64,000 nucleotides of DNA from Thiothrix phosphatis (GTDB lineage: Bacteria > Pseudomonadota > Gammaproteobacteria > Thiotrichales > Thiotrichaceae): assembly GCF_035668035.1 (NCBI RefSeq), contig NZ_JAYMYJ010000029.1, positions 46,061-110,060 on the forward strand, written 5' to 3'. The notes beneath the pieces were generated by a model, which was not told the origin of the DNA, ran no database searches, and saw nothing but the letters and a program-made list of their open reading frames with translations. Of this stretch, positions 49,069 to 58,885 are shown one piece after another; positions within the stretch are counted from its first letter, which is position 1, and each line of letters begins with the position of its first letter. Position numbers and translations under genes: made by a program.

Positions 49069-50964
49069 CTACCCGCGCCTGCATTGCCGGATCAGAAAAC
49101 GCGCCGGGTGCAGGCTACCGTACAAGGTCGCCTGCAAGGGCAATGGCTCCCCGCTCAATTGCGCCGCCAACACCTCCGCACACAACCCGCTGGTCGTCAG
49201 GCCACGGGAACCAAACCCCGCCATAATGGACAACCCTGCCTGATACTGCGCCGCCGGAAACGCCTGCCTTGCCCGGCCATGCTGTAAATCGGCATACGCC
49301 TCCTGGAAAAACGCCACATCCGGCAGCGCCCCCACCACCGGATACCGATCTGGCGTTGTCATACGGATGGCGGCATGACTGCTTTCAACTGTTCCCAGCA
49401 ATGCCGCCAATGCGGGCAGGTAATGTGCAAGCTGCCGGAAATTGGCCGCATCCGCCCCCGCATCCAGGAACGCTTCACGGACATTGCGCACAAACGTTGC
49501 GCCAAAGATATGCCGCCCGGCCACTGCTGGCGTCAGATAACCCTCATGCCCCAGGGCGGTTTTAAGCTTGGCACTGTCATCCGACGCCTGCGCCCGGCTG
49601 GTCTGCCCCATGACCGGCAAAAATGGCAGGAATGCGCTTTGCCCGAACTGGCCCGCCTCCCGCCCGCTGGCAATCACGGTAACGCCGTCGGTGGGAACCG
49701 CATCGGCCTGCGTCAGGGTACGGACTTCAATATTGTCATGCGCCGTCAATGCCGCGCACAAACTGGCCGGATTCAGCCAACCCGCCTGCGGGAAGTGGCT
49801 CGCGCCGACCGACAATGGCACACCAGCGATGGCGGCGGCCTCTTCCACCTCTAGTATCTGCACGAAATCTTCCGGCAACCCACGCGCACGAATCGCCTGC
49901 TGGCGGGCGGCTTCACGCGGTTCATGCGCCAGTTGCAGCGCGCCGCATTGCGCCCAATCAATGTCATGCCCGGCGGCCTCCAACTGGCGAAGCTGACGAA
50001 GGGCGAACAGGAATGCCTGCCGGTAAAAACGTTCGCCCCAACCGGCTTCGGCGGTCATTTTCGGCGTCAACACCCCTGCCCGGTTGCCGGAAGCCTCCAG
50101 CGCCAACCGGGCGTGGCGTTCCAGCAAGACAACCCGCCAACCGCGTTGCGCCAGGGCATGGGCGATCTGGCAACCCGCCACGCCGCCGCCGATGATGCTG
50201 GCGCGCCGCCCCGCAGCAGGCTCCGGCAAGGCGAACCAGGCGGGAAGCTGGGAAACCGGCGAAATGCCACCCGCCGTCGCGGCCAACATTTCGCGCTTTT
50301 TGCCGAACCCCTTGCGCTTTTCCACGGTAAAACCGGCAGCCTGCAAATGGCGGCGCACGTCGCCCGCCACCGTGAACGTCGCCAGCGTCGCGCCTGCCTG
50401 ACTGAGGTCGGCGATGGCCTGCATGACCGGCAGCGCCCACATCGCCGGATTACGGGCGGGCGCAAACCCATCCAGATACCAGGCGTCCACCCGCGCCACC
50501 AGTTCCGCCAACGCTTCCTGCACATCCATGAAACACAGGGTCAGGGTAACGCGCCCCTGCCCCAAGGTCAGACGATGGAAACCGGCCAGCAGTGGCGGAT
50601 AGTTTTCCAACAGTTCGGCAGCGAAGGGCTGGAGTTCTGGCCAGGCCGCCAGTAATTCGCGCAGGGCCTGCTTTGCTATCGGATGCTTTTCGATGGAAAT
50701 GAAATGCAGCCGCCCACAACGCTGCGGGTCTGCCCGCCACGCCTGCCAAGTTGCAAGAAAGTTCAGCCCGGAGCCAAAGCCGGTTTCCGCAATGACAAAC
50801 TGCCCCTTGCCCCGCCAGCGTTGCGGCAAATGGTTGCCAGACAGGAACACATGACGGGTTTCCGCCAGCCCATCCTGACGGGAAAAATAACAATCGGCGA
50901 AATCCGGCGCATAGGGCGTGCCGGTTTCATCAAGCTGGATACGGGCGGGGACGAGTTCTTGCAT
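49069..50964 (-). CDS. mnmC: Bifunctional tRNA mnm5U34 biosynthesis enzyme
   Basis: A 631-residue fusion. The N-terminal MnmD methyltransferase domain (about 1-240) has the SAM-binding ETGFGSGLNF; the C-terminal FAD-dependent oxidoreductase domain starts with IIGGGVAGCQIAHALAQRG. It converts cmnm5(s2)U34 to nm5 and then mnm5(s2)U34 in tRNA. ATG 50964 (MQELVPARI) fits the family; a longer frame to 51057 is unlikely. The upstream gene lepB is divergent. Confidence 0.92.
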   Translation of the reverse strand: MQELVPARIQLDETGTPYAPDFADCYFSRQDGLAETRHVFLSGNHLPQRWRGKGQFVIAETGFGSGLNFLATWQAWRADPQRCGRLHFISIEKHPIAKQALRELLAAWPELQPFAAELLENYPPLLAGFHRLTLGQGRVTLTLCFMDVQEALAELVARVDAWYLDGFAPARNPAMWALPVMQAIADLSQAGATLATFTVAGDVRRHLQAAGFTVEKRKGFGKKREMLAATAGGISPVSQLPAWFALPEPAAGRRASIIGGGVAGCQIAHALAQRGWRVVLLERHARLALEASGNRAGVLTPKMTAEAGWGERFYRQAFLFALRQLRQLEAAGHDIDWAQCGALQLAHEPREAARQQAIRARGLPEDFVQILEVEEAAAIAGVPLSVGASHFPQAGWLNPASLCAALTAHDNIEVRTLTQADAVPTDGVTVIASGREAGQFGQSAFLPFLPVMGQTSRAQASDDSAKLKTALGHEGYLTPAVAGRHIFGATFVRNVREAFLDAGADAANFRQLAHYLPALAALLGTVESSHAAIRMTTPDRYPVVGALPDVAFFQEAYADLQHGRARQAFPAAQYQAGLSIMAGFGSRGLTTSGLCAEVLAAQLSGEPLPLQATLYGSLHPARFLIRQCRRG

Positions 50965-51063
50965 AGGGCCGCAGTATACTGTTTCAGCTTCAGGCGCAAA
51001 ACGGTAACCTTCCACCCTACCGCCGGTATAACCACGCAAGCACAAAACAAGGGACACTCAAAT

Positions 51064-51987
51064 ATGCAAACCGACATATCCCCACGCATCAAGCGCCGCA
51101 AGCCTTTGTTTGCGCTGTTGATGTCGTTCATCCTGCCGGGCTACGGGCAGCTGTATAACGGCGAGGCCAACAAGGCGGTCTGGCTGTTTCTCGGCTTTAC
51201 GCTACTGATCATACCGGCGATCGCGCTGGTTGCGCTGTACCTGCCACCCGACCTGATGCTGCCCGCCTTACTTGGCAGTCTGCTACTGTTGTTGGCGCTG
51301 TGGCTATACGGGATGATTGACGCTTTCCGCAGCGCTCGCCGCCAGCAGGATTACGTATTGCAAGGCTGGCAGCAAAGCGGCGTGTATGTATTGGTGCTGA
51401 TCCTGTGCAGCGTGCTGGCGTTGCCGCTACTGACCGATTACGTGCGGCGGAATCTGGTGGAGTCGTTCCGCGTGCCTTCCGGTAGCATGGAGCCGACCGT
51501 GATGACTGGCGACCTGCTGTTTGCTGACAAGCGCTACAACCGGCCCGGTGTCAAACAGGCGGTGCAACGCGGGGACATTGCGATCTTCGTCTACCCCAAT
51601 AACCGCACCCTGTACTTCATCAAGCGCATCATCGGCTTGCCGGGCGACAGGGTAAAGATCAGGGGTGACGAGGTGTTCATCAATGGCAAATCCACCCGCC
51701 TGCTGGAAGAGCCGGGGCAAAATGGGGGTCGGCGCGTGACCGAAACGGATGGCAAACGCCAGTGGCGAGCCTACTGGGCCAACACCAGAACGGAATTGCC
51801 GCAGACCGAGATGACCGTGCCGCCCGCCAGCGTCTTCGTCATGGGCGACAACCGCACCGCCAGCAATGACTCGCGCTTTTTCGGCACCGTCCCCTTGCAG
51901 GACGTGGTCGGCAAGGCCCGCCAAATATGGCTATCCGTCAACCATGGCGAGGTAAAATGGGAAAGGATGGGGCAGGTATTGCAATAA
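51064..51987 (+). CDS. lepB: Signal peptidase I with N-terminal membrane domain
   Basis: A 307-residue protein. The catalytic domain has Ser141 (VPSGSMEPT) and Lys187 (YFIKRIIGLPGD), plus the late FVMGDNRTASNDSR box. Ahead of it are three or four hydrophobic helices starting with LPGYGQLYNGEANKA, a small domain also found as a separate membrane protein. It cleaves signal peptides on the periplasmic side. Confidence 0.88.
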   Translation: MQTDISPRIKRRKPLFALLMSFILPGYGQLYNGEANKAVWLFLGFTLLIIPAIALVALYLPPDLMLPALLGSLLLLLALWLYGMIDAFRSARRQQDYVLQGWQQSGVYVLVLILCSVLALPLLTDYVRRNLVESFRVPSGSMEPTVMTGDLLFADKRYNRPGVKQAVQRGDIAIFVYPNNRTLYFIKRIIGLPGDRVKIRGDEVFINGKSTRLLEEPGQNGGRRVTETDGKRQWRAYWANTRTELPQTEMTVPPASVFVMGDNRTASNDSRFFGTVPLQDVVGKARQIWLSVNHGEVKWERMGQVLQ

Positions 51988-52082
51988 CATGGGCAGATTC
52001 CAATCCACCCCGCCCATTGCGGCTTCTCGACACGGCATCCCCCCTCTGGTTTGCTTAAGCGATTGCAACCACGGGACCACGC

Positions 52083-53642
52083 ATGCAAGCCCTGAACTTC
52101 GACAACCGTTTCATCCGCGAACTGCCCGGCGACACCGACGGGATCAATATCCCCCGGCAGGTCTACGACGCGTTCTGGTCGGCGGTGAAGCCCACCCCGG
52201 TTTCCGCCCCCCGGCTGCTGGCGCATTCGCCGGAGGTTGCGCAACTGCTGGGCTGGACGGAGGCCGACATCGCCGACCCCGATTTTGCGCAGGCGTTCGC
52301 GGGCAACACGCTGCTGCCCGGTATGCAGCCTTACGCAGCCAACTACGGCGGCCACCAGTTCGGCGGCTGGGCAGGGCAACTGGGTGACGGGCGCGCCATC
52401 AGTCTGGGTGAAACCGTCAATGCGCAAGGCCAGCGCTGGGAATTGCAATTGAAAGGCGCAGGCCCCACCCCCTATTCGCGCCGTGCTGACGGACGCGCCG
52501 TCTTGCGCTCCTCGGTGCGCGAATTCCTGTGCAGCGAAGCCATGCATCACCTCGGCGTCCCCACCACCCGCGCCCTCAGCCTGGTGGCGACTGGCGACGG
52601 CGTGGTGCGCGACATGTTCTATGACGGCAACCCGGAAGTGGAGCCAGGGGCCATTGTCTGTCGCGTCGCGCCTTCCTTCGTCCGCTTCGGCAATTTCGAG
52701 CTGCCCAACAGCCGTGGCGACCTCGGCCTGCTGGCACAACTGGCGGATTTCACCATCAGCCGCGACTACCCCGAACTGCAAGGCGATGTGCAGGAAAAGC
52801 GCAGCCAGTGGTTTCTGGAAATCTGCCGCCGCACCGCCGTGATGATGGCGCACTGGATGCGGGTCGGCTTTGTCCACGGCGTCATGAACACCGACAACAT
52901 GTCGATCCTCGGCCTGACCATCGACTACGGCCCCTACGGCTGGCTGGAAGATTACGACCCGATGTGGACGCCCAACACCACCGATGCGCAAGGCCGCCGC
53001 TATGCCTACGGGCAGCAACCTTACATCGGCCACTGGAACCTTGCCCGTTTGCGCGACGCCCTCAGGCCGGTCATCACCGATGCGGGCGTATTGCAGGCCG
53101 GATTGCAGCTTTACGCCGACACTTACAGTGAAACTTTTGGCTCCATGCTGGCCGCCAAGTTCGGCATCCGCGTGCTGTCGGATGCGGATGCGCCCTGGAT
53201 CAACCGTGCCTTTGAGCTCATGCACCAGACTGAAGTGGATTTGACACTGTTTTTCCGCAACCTGGCCGCAGTGGATTGGCGGCAACCCAGCCTGGAGCCA
53301 TTGCTGCCCGCCTTCTACCGTGAGGATTTGTTACGCGAACACCGGGATGACTGGGAAAATTGGCTACAGCAATACCGCGAACGGTTACAGGCCGACAACC
53401 TGCCAATGGGCGAGCGCCGTAGCCGTATGGACGCCGCCAACCCGCGCTTTGTCCTGCGCAATTACCTCGCCCAACAAGCGATCGACAAGGCAGCCGAAGG
53501 GGATAGCAGCATGATCATGGAGTTGCTGGATGTGCTGCGCCGCCCTTACGACGAGCAGCCACAGCAAGCGAAATTTGCGGAAAAGCGCCCGGAATGGGCG
53601 CGCCATAAGGCGGGATGTTCGATGTTGTCGTGCAGTTCCTGA
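52083..53642 (+). CDS. selO: Protein adenylyltransferase SelO
   Basis: A 519-residue pseudokinase-fold AMP transferase (YdiU family). Key segments: NYGGHQFGGWAGQLGDGRA, QLKGAGPTPYSRRADGRAV, HGVMNTDNMSILGLTIDYGP. The C-terminus SCSS keeps a Cys at the place where animal homologues have selenocysteine. It AMPylates proteins in redox stress response. Confidence 0.9.
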   Translation: MQALNFDNRFIRELPGDTDGINIPRQVYDAFWSAVKPTPVSAPRLLAHSPEVAQLLGWTEADIADPDFAQAFAGNTLLPGMQPYAANYGGHQFGGWAGQLGDGRAISLGETVNAQGQRWELQLKGAGPTPYSRRADGRAVLRSSVREFLCSEAMHHLGVPTTRALSLVATGDGVVRDMFYDGNPEVEPGAIVCRVAPSFVRFGNFELPNSRGDLGLLAQLADFTISRDYPELQGDVQEKRSQWFLEICRRTAVMMAHWMRVGFVHGVMNTDNMSILGLTIDYGPYGWLEDYDPMWTPNTTDAQGRRYAYGQQPYIGHWNLARLRDALRPVITDAGVLQAGLQLYADTYSETFGSMLAAKFGIRVLSDADAPWINRAFELMHQTEVDLTLFFRNLAAVDWRQPSLEPLLPAFYREDLLREHRDDWENWLQQYRERLQADNLPMGERRSRMDAANPRFVLRNYLAQQAIDKAAEGDSSMIMELLDVLRRPYDEQPQQAKFAEKRPEWARHKAGCSMLSCSS

Positions 53643-53644
53643 GC

Positions 53645-53986
53645 CTACTGGGCAGCAGCAGGCGGCTTGCGCATGGGCAAGGCGCAGAACGTGGTGCATT
53701 GATGGTTGCCCTCCAAATTGACTTCCACATCCTTAGTCCCATCCGCATGGGTAGACGGGTGGATTTCCACCCGATAGCTGCGGGCCGGAGCCGCCGGTAT
53801 GTCCTGCCCTGCTGGGGTGGCCGGGGTGGCGGCGGCAGGCGCTGTCTCTTCTGATTTTTGCTGGAACGGGTTGAGGGAGGACATCATATCGGATACCTGC
53901 TGGGAAACCCCGGAACAAGCCGACAGGGATAGCCCTGCAGCCAATACCAACATGACACCTGCCCATCCATGGCATCTTTGTTTCAT
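53645..53986 (-). CDS. Lipoprotein
   Basis: A 113-residue protein starting MKQRCHGWAG after GGAGAAGC; lipoprotein box LSAC. A Pro/Ala linker is followed by a short domain with NHQCTTFCALPM. Convergent with selO. Unknown function. Confidence 0.6.
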   Translation of the reverse strand: MKQRCHGWAGVMLVLAAGLSLSACSGVSQQVSDMMSSLNPFQQKSEETAPAAATPATPAGQDIPAAPARSYRVEIHPSTHADGTKDVEVNLEGNHQCTTFCALPMRKPPAAAQ

Positions 53987-54127
53987 TCTGCTTCTCCTGA
54001 TTGTATTTTGACCCAATAAGCCTGTTTCGCAACAAATTAGCAGATATGTCGTAAAAAAGATACATGAAGGTTTTTTATTTTACTAATATGTGGTGGAATA
54101 CATACAAAAAATGTATTCACCTTTTGC

Positions 54128-54610
54128 TCAACTGGCAACACCCTTGGGTTCCAGTTGGTCGGGGCGCACCGGCGGGTTCAGGTCTTCTTCCGCCCTATCG
54201 ATATCGACCTGATTCCCGGCGGCGTCATACAGCGGCAGCTCGTAATCATTCCATCCACGGACGCCGGTTTTCATGGAATACACCTGGGAGTAGCCCATCA
54301 GCGCCAGTGTCAGGGCGGCCAGCGCCGTCCGGTTACCGGAACGGCACACCAGCACAACCGGCTTGTCACGCGCCCGCGCCAGTTCGGGAATGGTTTCGGC
54401 ATACCCCCAGTCGCAGGCGGATTCCAGGATGCCGCGCGGCGCATGTAGGGAATTGCGGATATGGCCAGCGTCGTACTCTTCCAACTCACGGATGTCGACG
54501 ACCATAAGGTCGGGGTTGGCCGCCAGCATTTCCTCAACATCCCAGGGCATAAGCTCCCGAATATGAGGCAATACATCAGCGACCAGCGCCATAAAGGTCT
54601 TCCGGGTCAT
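54128..54610 (-). CDS. Rhodanese-like sulfurtransferase
   Basis: A 160-residue single rhodanese domain. Active-site loop CRSGNR (Cys89), with DIRELEEYDAGHI and the GVRGWNDY end motif. It would transfer sulfane sulfur. It lies downstream of the two-component pair and dsrNR, which suits a sulfur-related locus. Confidence 0.85.
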   Translation of the reverse strand: MTRKTFMALVADVLPHIRELMPWDVEEMLAANPDLMVVDIRELEEYDAGHIRNSLHAPRGILESACDWGYAETIPELARARDKPVVLVCRSGNRTALAALTLALMGYSQVYSMKTGVRGWNDYELPLYDAAGNQVDIDRAEEDLNPPVRPDQLEPKGVAS

Positions 54611-54635
54611 GGTGCTTCACATACTCCTGATTTTT

Positions 54636-55307
54636 TTATTCGGAGCCAGCCGACTCGCTGCGGATGCCGTGCTCCACCGCCATCACTGCGGCAGTGATGC
54701 GGGAGCTGACATTCAACTTGCGCAAAATGGCTTTCACATGCAGCTTGACGGTGCCGTCGGAAATGCCGAGGTTACGGGCGATGACCTTGTTGCTCTGCCC
54801 CTCCGCCAGCAGCGTGAGGATTTCATATTCGCGCGGCGTCAGCTCGGAAAATGGGCTGGCGCTTTTGTCATCGGCAGCCCGCCCATCGCCACCCTGCACC
54901 ACCCTGGCCAGCACAGGCGCCAGTTCCGGTGCCACCACGGTCTTGCCCGCGACAATTTCACGCAGCGCCACCACCAGCTCATCGGGCTCAATGTCTTTCA
55001 GCAGGTAACCGCGTGCACCACTGCGCAATGCTTCAACCAGGTCGTTTTCATTGCTGCTGGTGGTGAGCATCACCACGCGCAACGCCGGATTGTTCTTGCG
55101 CAATAGCCGCAACACATTGAGGCCATCCATTTGCGGCATGCGCATATCCAGCAACACAATATCCGGTGACAGCGCAGCGGCGGCGGCCAGCCCCTCATCG
55201 CCGCTGCCGACAGCCGCCACCACCCGGATGCCGCGCCGGGTCAGCAGGTCTTCCAAACCCGCCCGAAACAAGGTGTGGTCATCTATCAGCAATACTTTTT
55301 CATTCAT
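54636..55307 (-). CDS. NarL-family response regulator
   Basis: A 223-residue regulator: receiver domain with Asp9-Asp10 and phosphoacceptor Asp54, then a LuxR-type HTH (about 155-215; LTPREYEILTLLAEGQSNKVIARNLGIS). Partner kinase is directly upstream, 13 bases away. ATG 55307 chosen; the ligand and targets are unknown. Confidence 0.9.
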   Translation of the reverse strand: MNEKVLLIDDHTLFRAGLEDLLTRRGIRVVAAVGSGDEGLAAAAALSPDIVLLDMRMPQMDGLNVLRLLRKNNPALRVVMLTTSSNENDLVEALRSGARGYLLKDIEPDELVVALREIVAGKTVVAPELAPVLARVVQGGDGRAADDKSASPFSELTPREYEILTLLAEGQSNKVIARNLGISDGTVKLHVKAILRKLNVSSRITAAVMAVEHGIRSESAGSE

Positions 55308-55320
55308 GGGCAATCAACGC

Positions 55321-57024
55321 TCATTGAGTCACGCCAATGGGCTGGGAGCCAATCAGGTCGGACAGTTTTTTGGACGGCGGCGCTTCGAAATTCAATTGTA
55401 TGAGTGTACCTTCGCCCGGTTCACTTTCAAACTGTATCTCGCCGCTGATCTTTTCCGCGCGCTCCTGCATGATGCGCAGACCGATCTGTTCGCCGGTGGT
55501 TGGGTTGGGTTCAGGCAACGGGTCGGGCAAGCCGACGCCATCATCTTCCACCAAAATGCTGCAACGCCCCTCTTCGGTGCTGTGCATCAGCAAGCGCACG
55601 GTGGAGGCCTTGCTGTGCTTGCGGATGTTGGCGAGGGCTTCCTGGACGATGCGGATGACTTCCACCTCCACTTCACGCGACAGATCCTTCAGCGCCCAGT
55701 TATGGTAGAAAAACACCTCCAGCCCGGTTTCCTGCTTGAACCGCTCGGTCAGGCGCTCCACCACGCGCACCACGCCCTTGCCGTCAATCGGCGCACGGAA
55801 ATCGGTGATCAGGCTGCGCAATTCGGCATAGGCCTCGTCGATGGTGTTTTCCAGCGCCTCCAGTTCCTGCCACATTTCGGCTTCGTCGCCACGGTTGAAG
55901 GAATCGTCCAGCAGACGCACCTTGAAACGCAGGCTGGCGAGCGTCTGGGCCAGGGAATCATGCAGTTCGTGCGCCATCCGGGTGCGCTCCTCCATAATGG
56001 ACAGGGTGCGCATGTCTTCCTCACTGGCGGCTTTTTCAATCGCCATCCCCAGATGCTGGCCGATGCTGACCAACAGTTCGTCATCCTCCAGTTTGTCGTA
56101 ACGCCCCTGCCGGATGAACAGGTTGTAGACGCCCAGAATCTTGTCGCGGTATTGCAGGGGAATCGCCAGCATTTCCACATCCTGCACGCCTGCGCACAAC
56201 GGCCTGCCAAGGATGCGGCTGCACTGGGCAACATCGGTGCGCATCTTGATCTGCCGGTCGCGGGCGGCGTAACCGCATAAACAGTTCGGCATCGGCAAGG
56301 TTTCCTCCAGCTTGACCGCATCCGGCGTCAGGCCGACGCTGGACACCAGCCGCATCTTGCCGTCACGGTCCAGCAGGCGCACGGTGGCGGCCTCAGCGTT
56401 GACCACCTCCTTCAAGGTGTGCAGGAAACGCTTGAGCAAGTCTTCCAGGCTGTCGGCGCGGTTGATGCAACTGGCCACCTCATACAGGATGCTGAGGTGG
56501 CGTTTTTTCTGGCTCAGGTACTTTTCTTGCCGATCCATGCGCTTTTGTTGCATCCGTGACAATGCGTGGTAATCCTCGGTAATGGCGTTGATCTGTTCCC
56601 GGATCTTGCGGGACGGGCAACTCTTGCTGGCGATTGGCATGCGGGCGCTGAAATCCCCCTTGCGCAGGCGGATCGCCCAGCGGGAAAGCTCTGTGCCAAA
56701 ACGGGAAAACTCCCGCCACACCCAATACAGCAGCAAAAAACCACCGATCCCAGACCCAATCCACAGGCCCGTCATCAGGGACGCCACCCATTCATACTTA
56801 ATGTTGTTGGTGGTCGCCCAGAAATACACTGCGCCAATCACAGTAAAGGTAAACAGCAACAGCATCAGGCTCACCTGTGCCTGCCACGGCAGGTCAATCA
56901 CTGGGCGGCCTTCCTGGCTTGCCCAATACTTGTTTCTTGAGGCAGCGGGGACAGCCCCCTTCTCTGCACCCCCTTGAGGGCTGGAAGCGGCCGGAACCTG
57001 GAGCTTGACTGCGCTGTCAGCCAT
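55321..57024 (-). CDS. NarX-type sensor histidine kinase
   Basis: A 567-residue kinase. Two membrane helices (about 50-70 and 82-102) with almost no periplasmic loop, HAMP (about 103-155), GAF (about 185-330) with four cysteines (248, 250, 268, 277), HisKA_3 with His355 in AHELHDSLAQ, and HATPase. The short outer loop implies sensing through the GAF domain. ATG 57024 lies five bases from the dsrR stop, so it is likely cotranscribed with dsrNR. Confidence 0.88.
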   Translation of the reverse strand: MADSAVKLQVPAASSPQGGAEKGAVPAASRNKYWASQEGRPVIDLPWQAQVSLMLLLFTFTVIGAVYFWATTNNIKYEWVASLMTGLWIGSGIGGFLLLYWVWREFSRFGTELSRWAIRLRKGDFSARMPIASKSCPSRKIREQINAITEDYHALSRMQQKRMDRQEKYLSQKKRHLSILYEVASCINRADSLEDLLKRFLHTLKEVVNAEAATVRLLDRDGKMRLVSSVGLTPDAVKLEETLPMPNCLCGYAARDRQIKMRTDVAQCSRILGRPLCAGVQDVEMLAIPLQYRDKILGVYNLFIRQGRYDKLEDDELLVSIGQHLGMAIEKAASEEDMRTLSIMEERTRMAHELHDSLAQTLASLRFKVRLLDDSFNRGDEAEMWQELEALENTIDEAYAELRSLITDFRAPIDGKGVVRVVERLTERFKQETGLEVFFYHNWALKDLSREVEVEVIRIVQEALANIRKHSKASTVRLLMHSTEEGRCSILVEDDGVGLPDPLPEPNPTTGEQIGLRIMQERAEKISGEIQFESEPGEGTLIQLNFEAPPSKKLSDLIGSQPIGVTQ

Positions 57025-57028
57025 GCCA

Positions 57029-57340
57029 TTACGCCTGCGGTGGCTGGTGATTGGGGTCGTTCGGATTGATGAAGATGAATTCCAGCGTGCCGTCCAATTC
57101 GACAAAATCCAGCGTCATGCCCTGGGCCAATGGCTGGGAGGCGACATCCAACACCACCAAAAAGTCACCGAAGTTTTGGGTCTGGTCGCCATCCCGCTGT
57201 TGGTCATCGAACCCCATCATGTAGTGGAAGGAACCATCCGCCTTTTGCTGGATGGCAATCCGCAATGGCAAGCCCAGGGCGTTGCTTTGCACGGCTGAAG
57301 TGCGGATCTGGGTGGCTGCCTGTGGTGTGACTGTAATCAT
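57029..57340 (-). CDS. dsrR: DsrR, IscA-like protein without cysteines
   Basis: A 103-residue protein with the A-type scaffold fold (MITVTPQAATQIR start, LRIAIQQKADGSFHYMM), but none of the three Fe-S-binding cysteines; the whole protein has no Cys. This is the known feature of DsrR from Allochromatium dsr operons, which is needed for correct expression of dsr genes. Its start overlaps the dsrN stop by four bases. Confidence 0.8.
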   Translation of the reverse strand: MITVTPQAATQIRTSAVQSNALGLPLRIAIQQKADGSFHYMMGFDDQQRDGDQTQNFGDFLVVLDVASQPLAQGMTLDFVELDGTLEFIFINPNDPNHQPPQA

Positions 57341-58722
57341 GAGGCCGGTTTCCTTTTCTGCTGGCGGATGAATTCAACAAAACGCTGCGCCCACCGGTAT
57401 TGGGAGGTGTCGCGCATATGCGTGTAAGAAGCTAATAAATTCCGGTAAATCCAGCCATCGTGCTGGCCATCGATTCCCGCTCCTCGCTGTATACGGTAGG
57501 CGAACTTGCCGGAAGCGGTCAAATTTTCGAGCCGTGAATAATGGAACTCATGGGCGTTGATGGTTTTCGCGCTACCGCCGCCTGGCCAGGGCATGTCGGC
57601 GGTTTCCTGCACTTTCACATAGCCCCTGCCCTGCGGCTTCCGGTGCATGACGGCGTCGCCGGGAATGACGCCAACCATCTCCGCCTGCTGGCCGTCCCAG
57701 ACCAGGCGGCGGGACAAATACATCAGGCCGCCGCATTCGGCATACGTCGGCAGGCCATTGTCGATGGCGGCGCGGATGGAAGCGCGCATGGGGCCATTCG
57801 CCGCCAGCTGCCGCATGTGGGTTTCGGGAAAGCCGCCGCCGATGAACAGGCCATCAATCCCGGTAGGCAAGGCCGCGTCCTGCAACGTGTTGACAGGGAC
57901 AAGCTCTGCACCCGCCTGTTGCAGGGCCTCAAGGTCGCCGGGGTAATAAAAACCGAAGGAAGGGTCCTGGCAGATGGCGATGCGGATATCGGGGGCAGGT
58001 GTTTCTGCCCTTGTTTCCACCCGTGCGGCAGGGAGCGCTTCCGCCCGGCCTGCAATGGCGCGCAACAAAGCCAAATCCACCTGCTCCTCCACCAAGGCGC
58101 GGATACGGGCGATTTGCGCCTCGGCTTCGCCGCTTTCGTTGCTGGGCATCAAACCCAGATGGCGCTCCTCGATTTCCATCGCAGGATTGTTGTGGACTGC
58201 CCCCAGCACTTTAATGTCGGTGTAATACTCCACCGATTCACGCAATTTGGCGGCATGACGGGCACCGCCAACCCGGTTGAAAATAATGCCCGCGATAGCC
58301 AATTGCGTATCGAATTGCTGATAGCCCAGCAGCAACGGCGCGACGCCGCGCGTCATGCCCCGTGTGTCCACCACCAGCACCACCGGCGAACGGGTCAACC
58401 GGGCAACCGCCGCATTGCTGTCGGAACCGTCCAGTGCCATGCCGTCGTACAGCCCCTTGTTGGCTTCGATCAGGGCGACATCGGCGTCCCGTGCGTAATG
58501 TTGCAGCGTGTGGAGGATTTCATCTGCCGTCATGGTGTTGAAATCGAGGTTATGGCAGGCGCGTCCGCTGGCTGCCCCCAGCCATAGGGGGTCAATATAA
58601 TCCGGCCCCTTCTTGAAAGGCTGCACCGCCAACCCCTGCGCCCGCAAAGCGGCGCACAGGCCAATCGACAAGGTGGTCTTGCCGGAAGATTTGTGGGTTG
58701 CGGAAATAAAAACTCTTGCCAT
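57337..58722 (-). CDS. dsrN: DsrN, CbiA/CobB-type amidase (probable sirohaem amidase)
   Basis: A 461-residue glutamine-dependent amidase: an ATP-binding loop SSGKTT (residues 12-17) and a C-terminal type-1-like glutaminase domain with Cys330 (YAECGGL) and a late NAHEFHYS. Sequence alone cannot separate it from cobyrinate a,c-diamide synthase. The coupling to dsrR supports DsrN, which makes sirohaem amide for dissimilatory sulfite reductase. Confidence 0.8.
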   Translation of the reverse strand: MARVFISATHKSSGKTTLSIGLCAALRAQGLAVQPFKKGPDYIDPLWLGAASGRACHNLDFNTMTADEILHTLQHYARDADVALIEANKGLYDGMALDGSDSNAAVARLTRSPVVLVVDTRGMTRGVAPLLLGYQQFDTQLAIAGIIFNRVGGARHAAKLRESVEYYTDIKVLGAVHNNPAMEIEERHLGLMPSNESGEAEAQIARIRALVEEQVDLALLRAIAGRAEALPAARVETRAETPAPDIRIAICQDPSFGFYYPGDLEALQQAGAELVPVNTLQDAALPTGIDGLFIGGGFPETHMRQLAANGPMRASIRAAIDNGLPTYAECGGLMYLSRRLVWDGQQAEMVGVIPGDAVMHRKPQGRGYVKVQETADMPWPGGGSAKTINAHEFHYSRLENLTASGKFAYRIQRGAGIDGQHDGWIYRNLLASYTHMRDTSQYRWAQRFVEFIRQQKRKPAS

Positions 58723-58885
58723 GCCTACATTCTAACGCAAATCCAGAATATTATTAAATATTAATATATGTTGAAACACGTCAAATCACCATAGCGGTGC
58801 AACCCGCGTTTTCGCATGCAAGCAGGATGTAGTACATTGTGCAGGCAACTGCTTTTCAACCCGCACCACAAGGCGTCACGCCCTC
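58723..58885. promoter_or_regulatory. Divergent promoter region of dsrN and the hydrolase gene
   Basis: 163 bp with an AT-rich core (58745-58775). A leftward -35 candidate TTGACG is near 58780 with several overlapping TATATT/TATTTA -10 options. No operator is evident. dsrN therefore appears to have its own promoter here instead of following dsrABEFHCMKLJOP. Confidence 0.35.

Noticed and set aside
51771..53285. Long open frame (504 codons) antisense to lepB and selO
   Set aside because: It covers two well-supported genes on the other strand; GC-rich codon bias opens the antisense frame. No ribosome site or family match.
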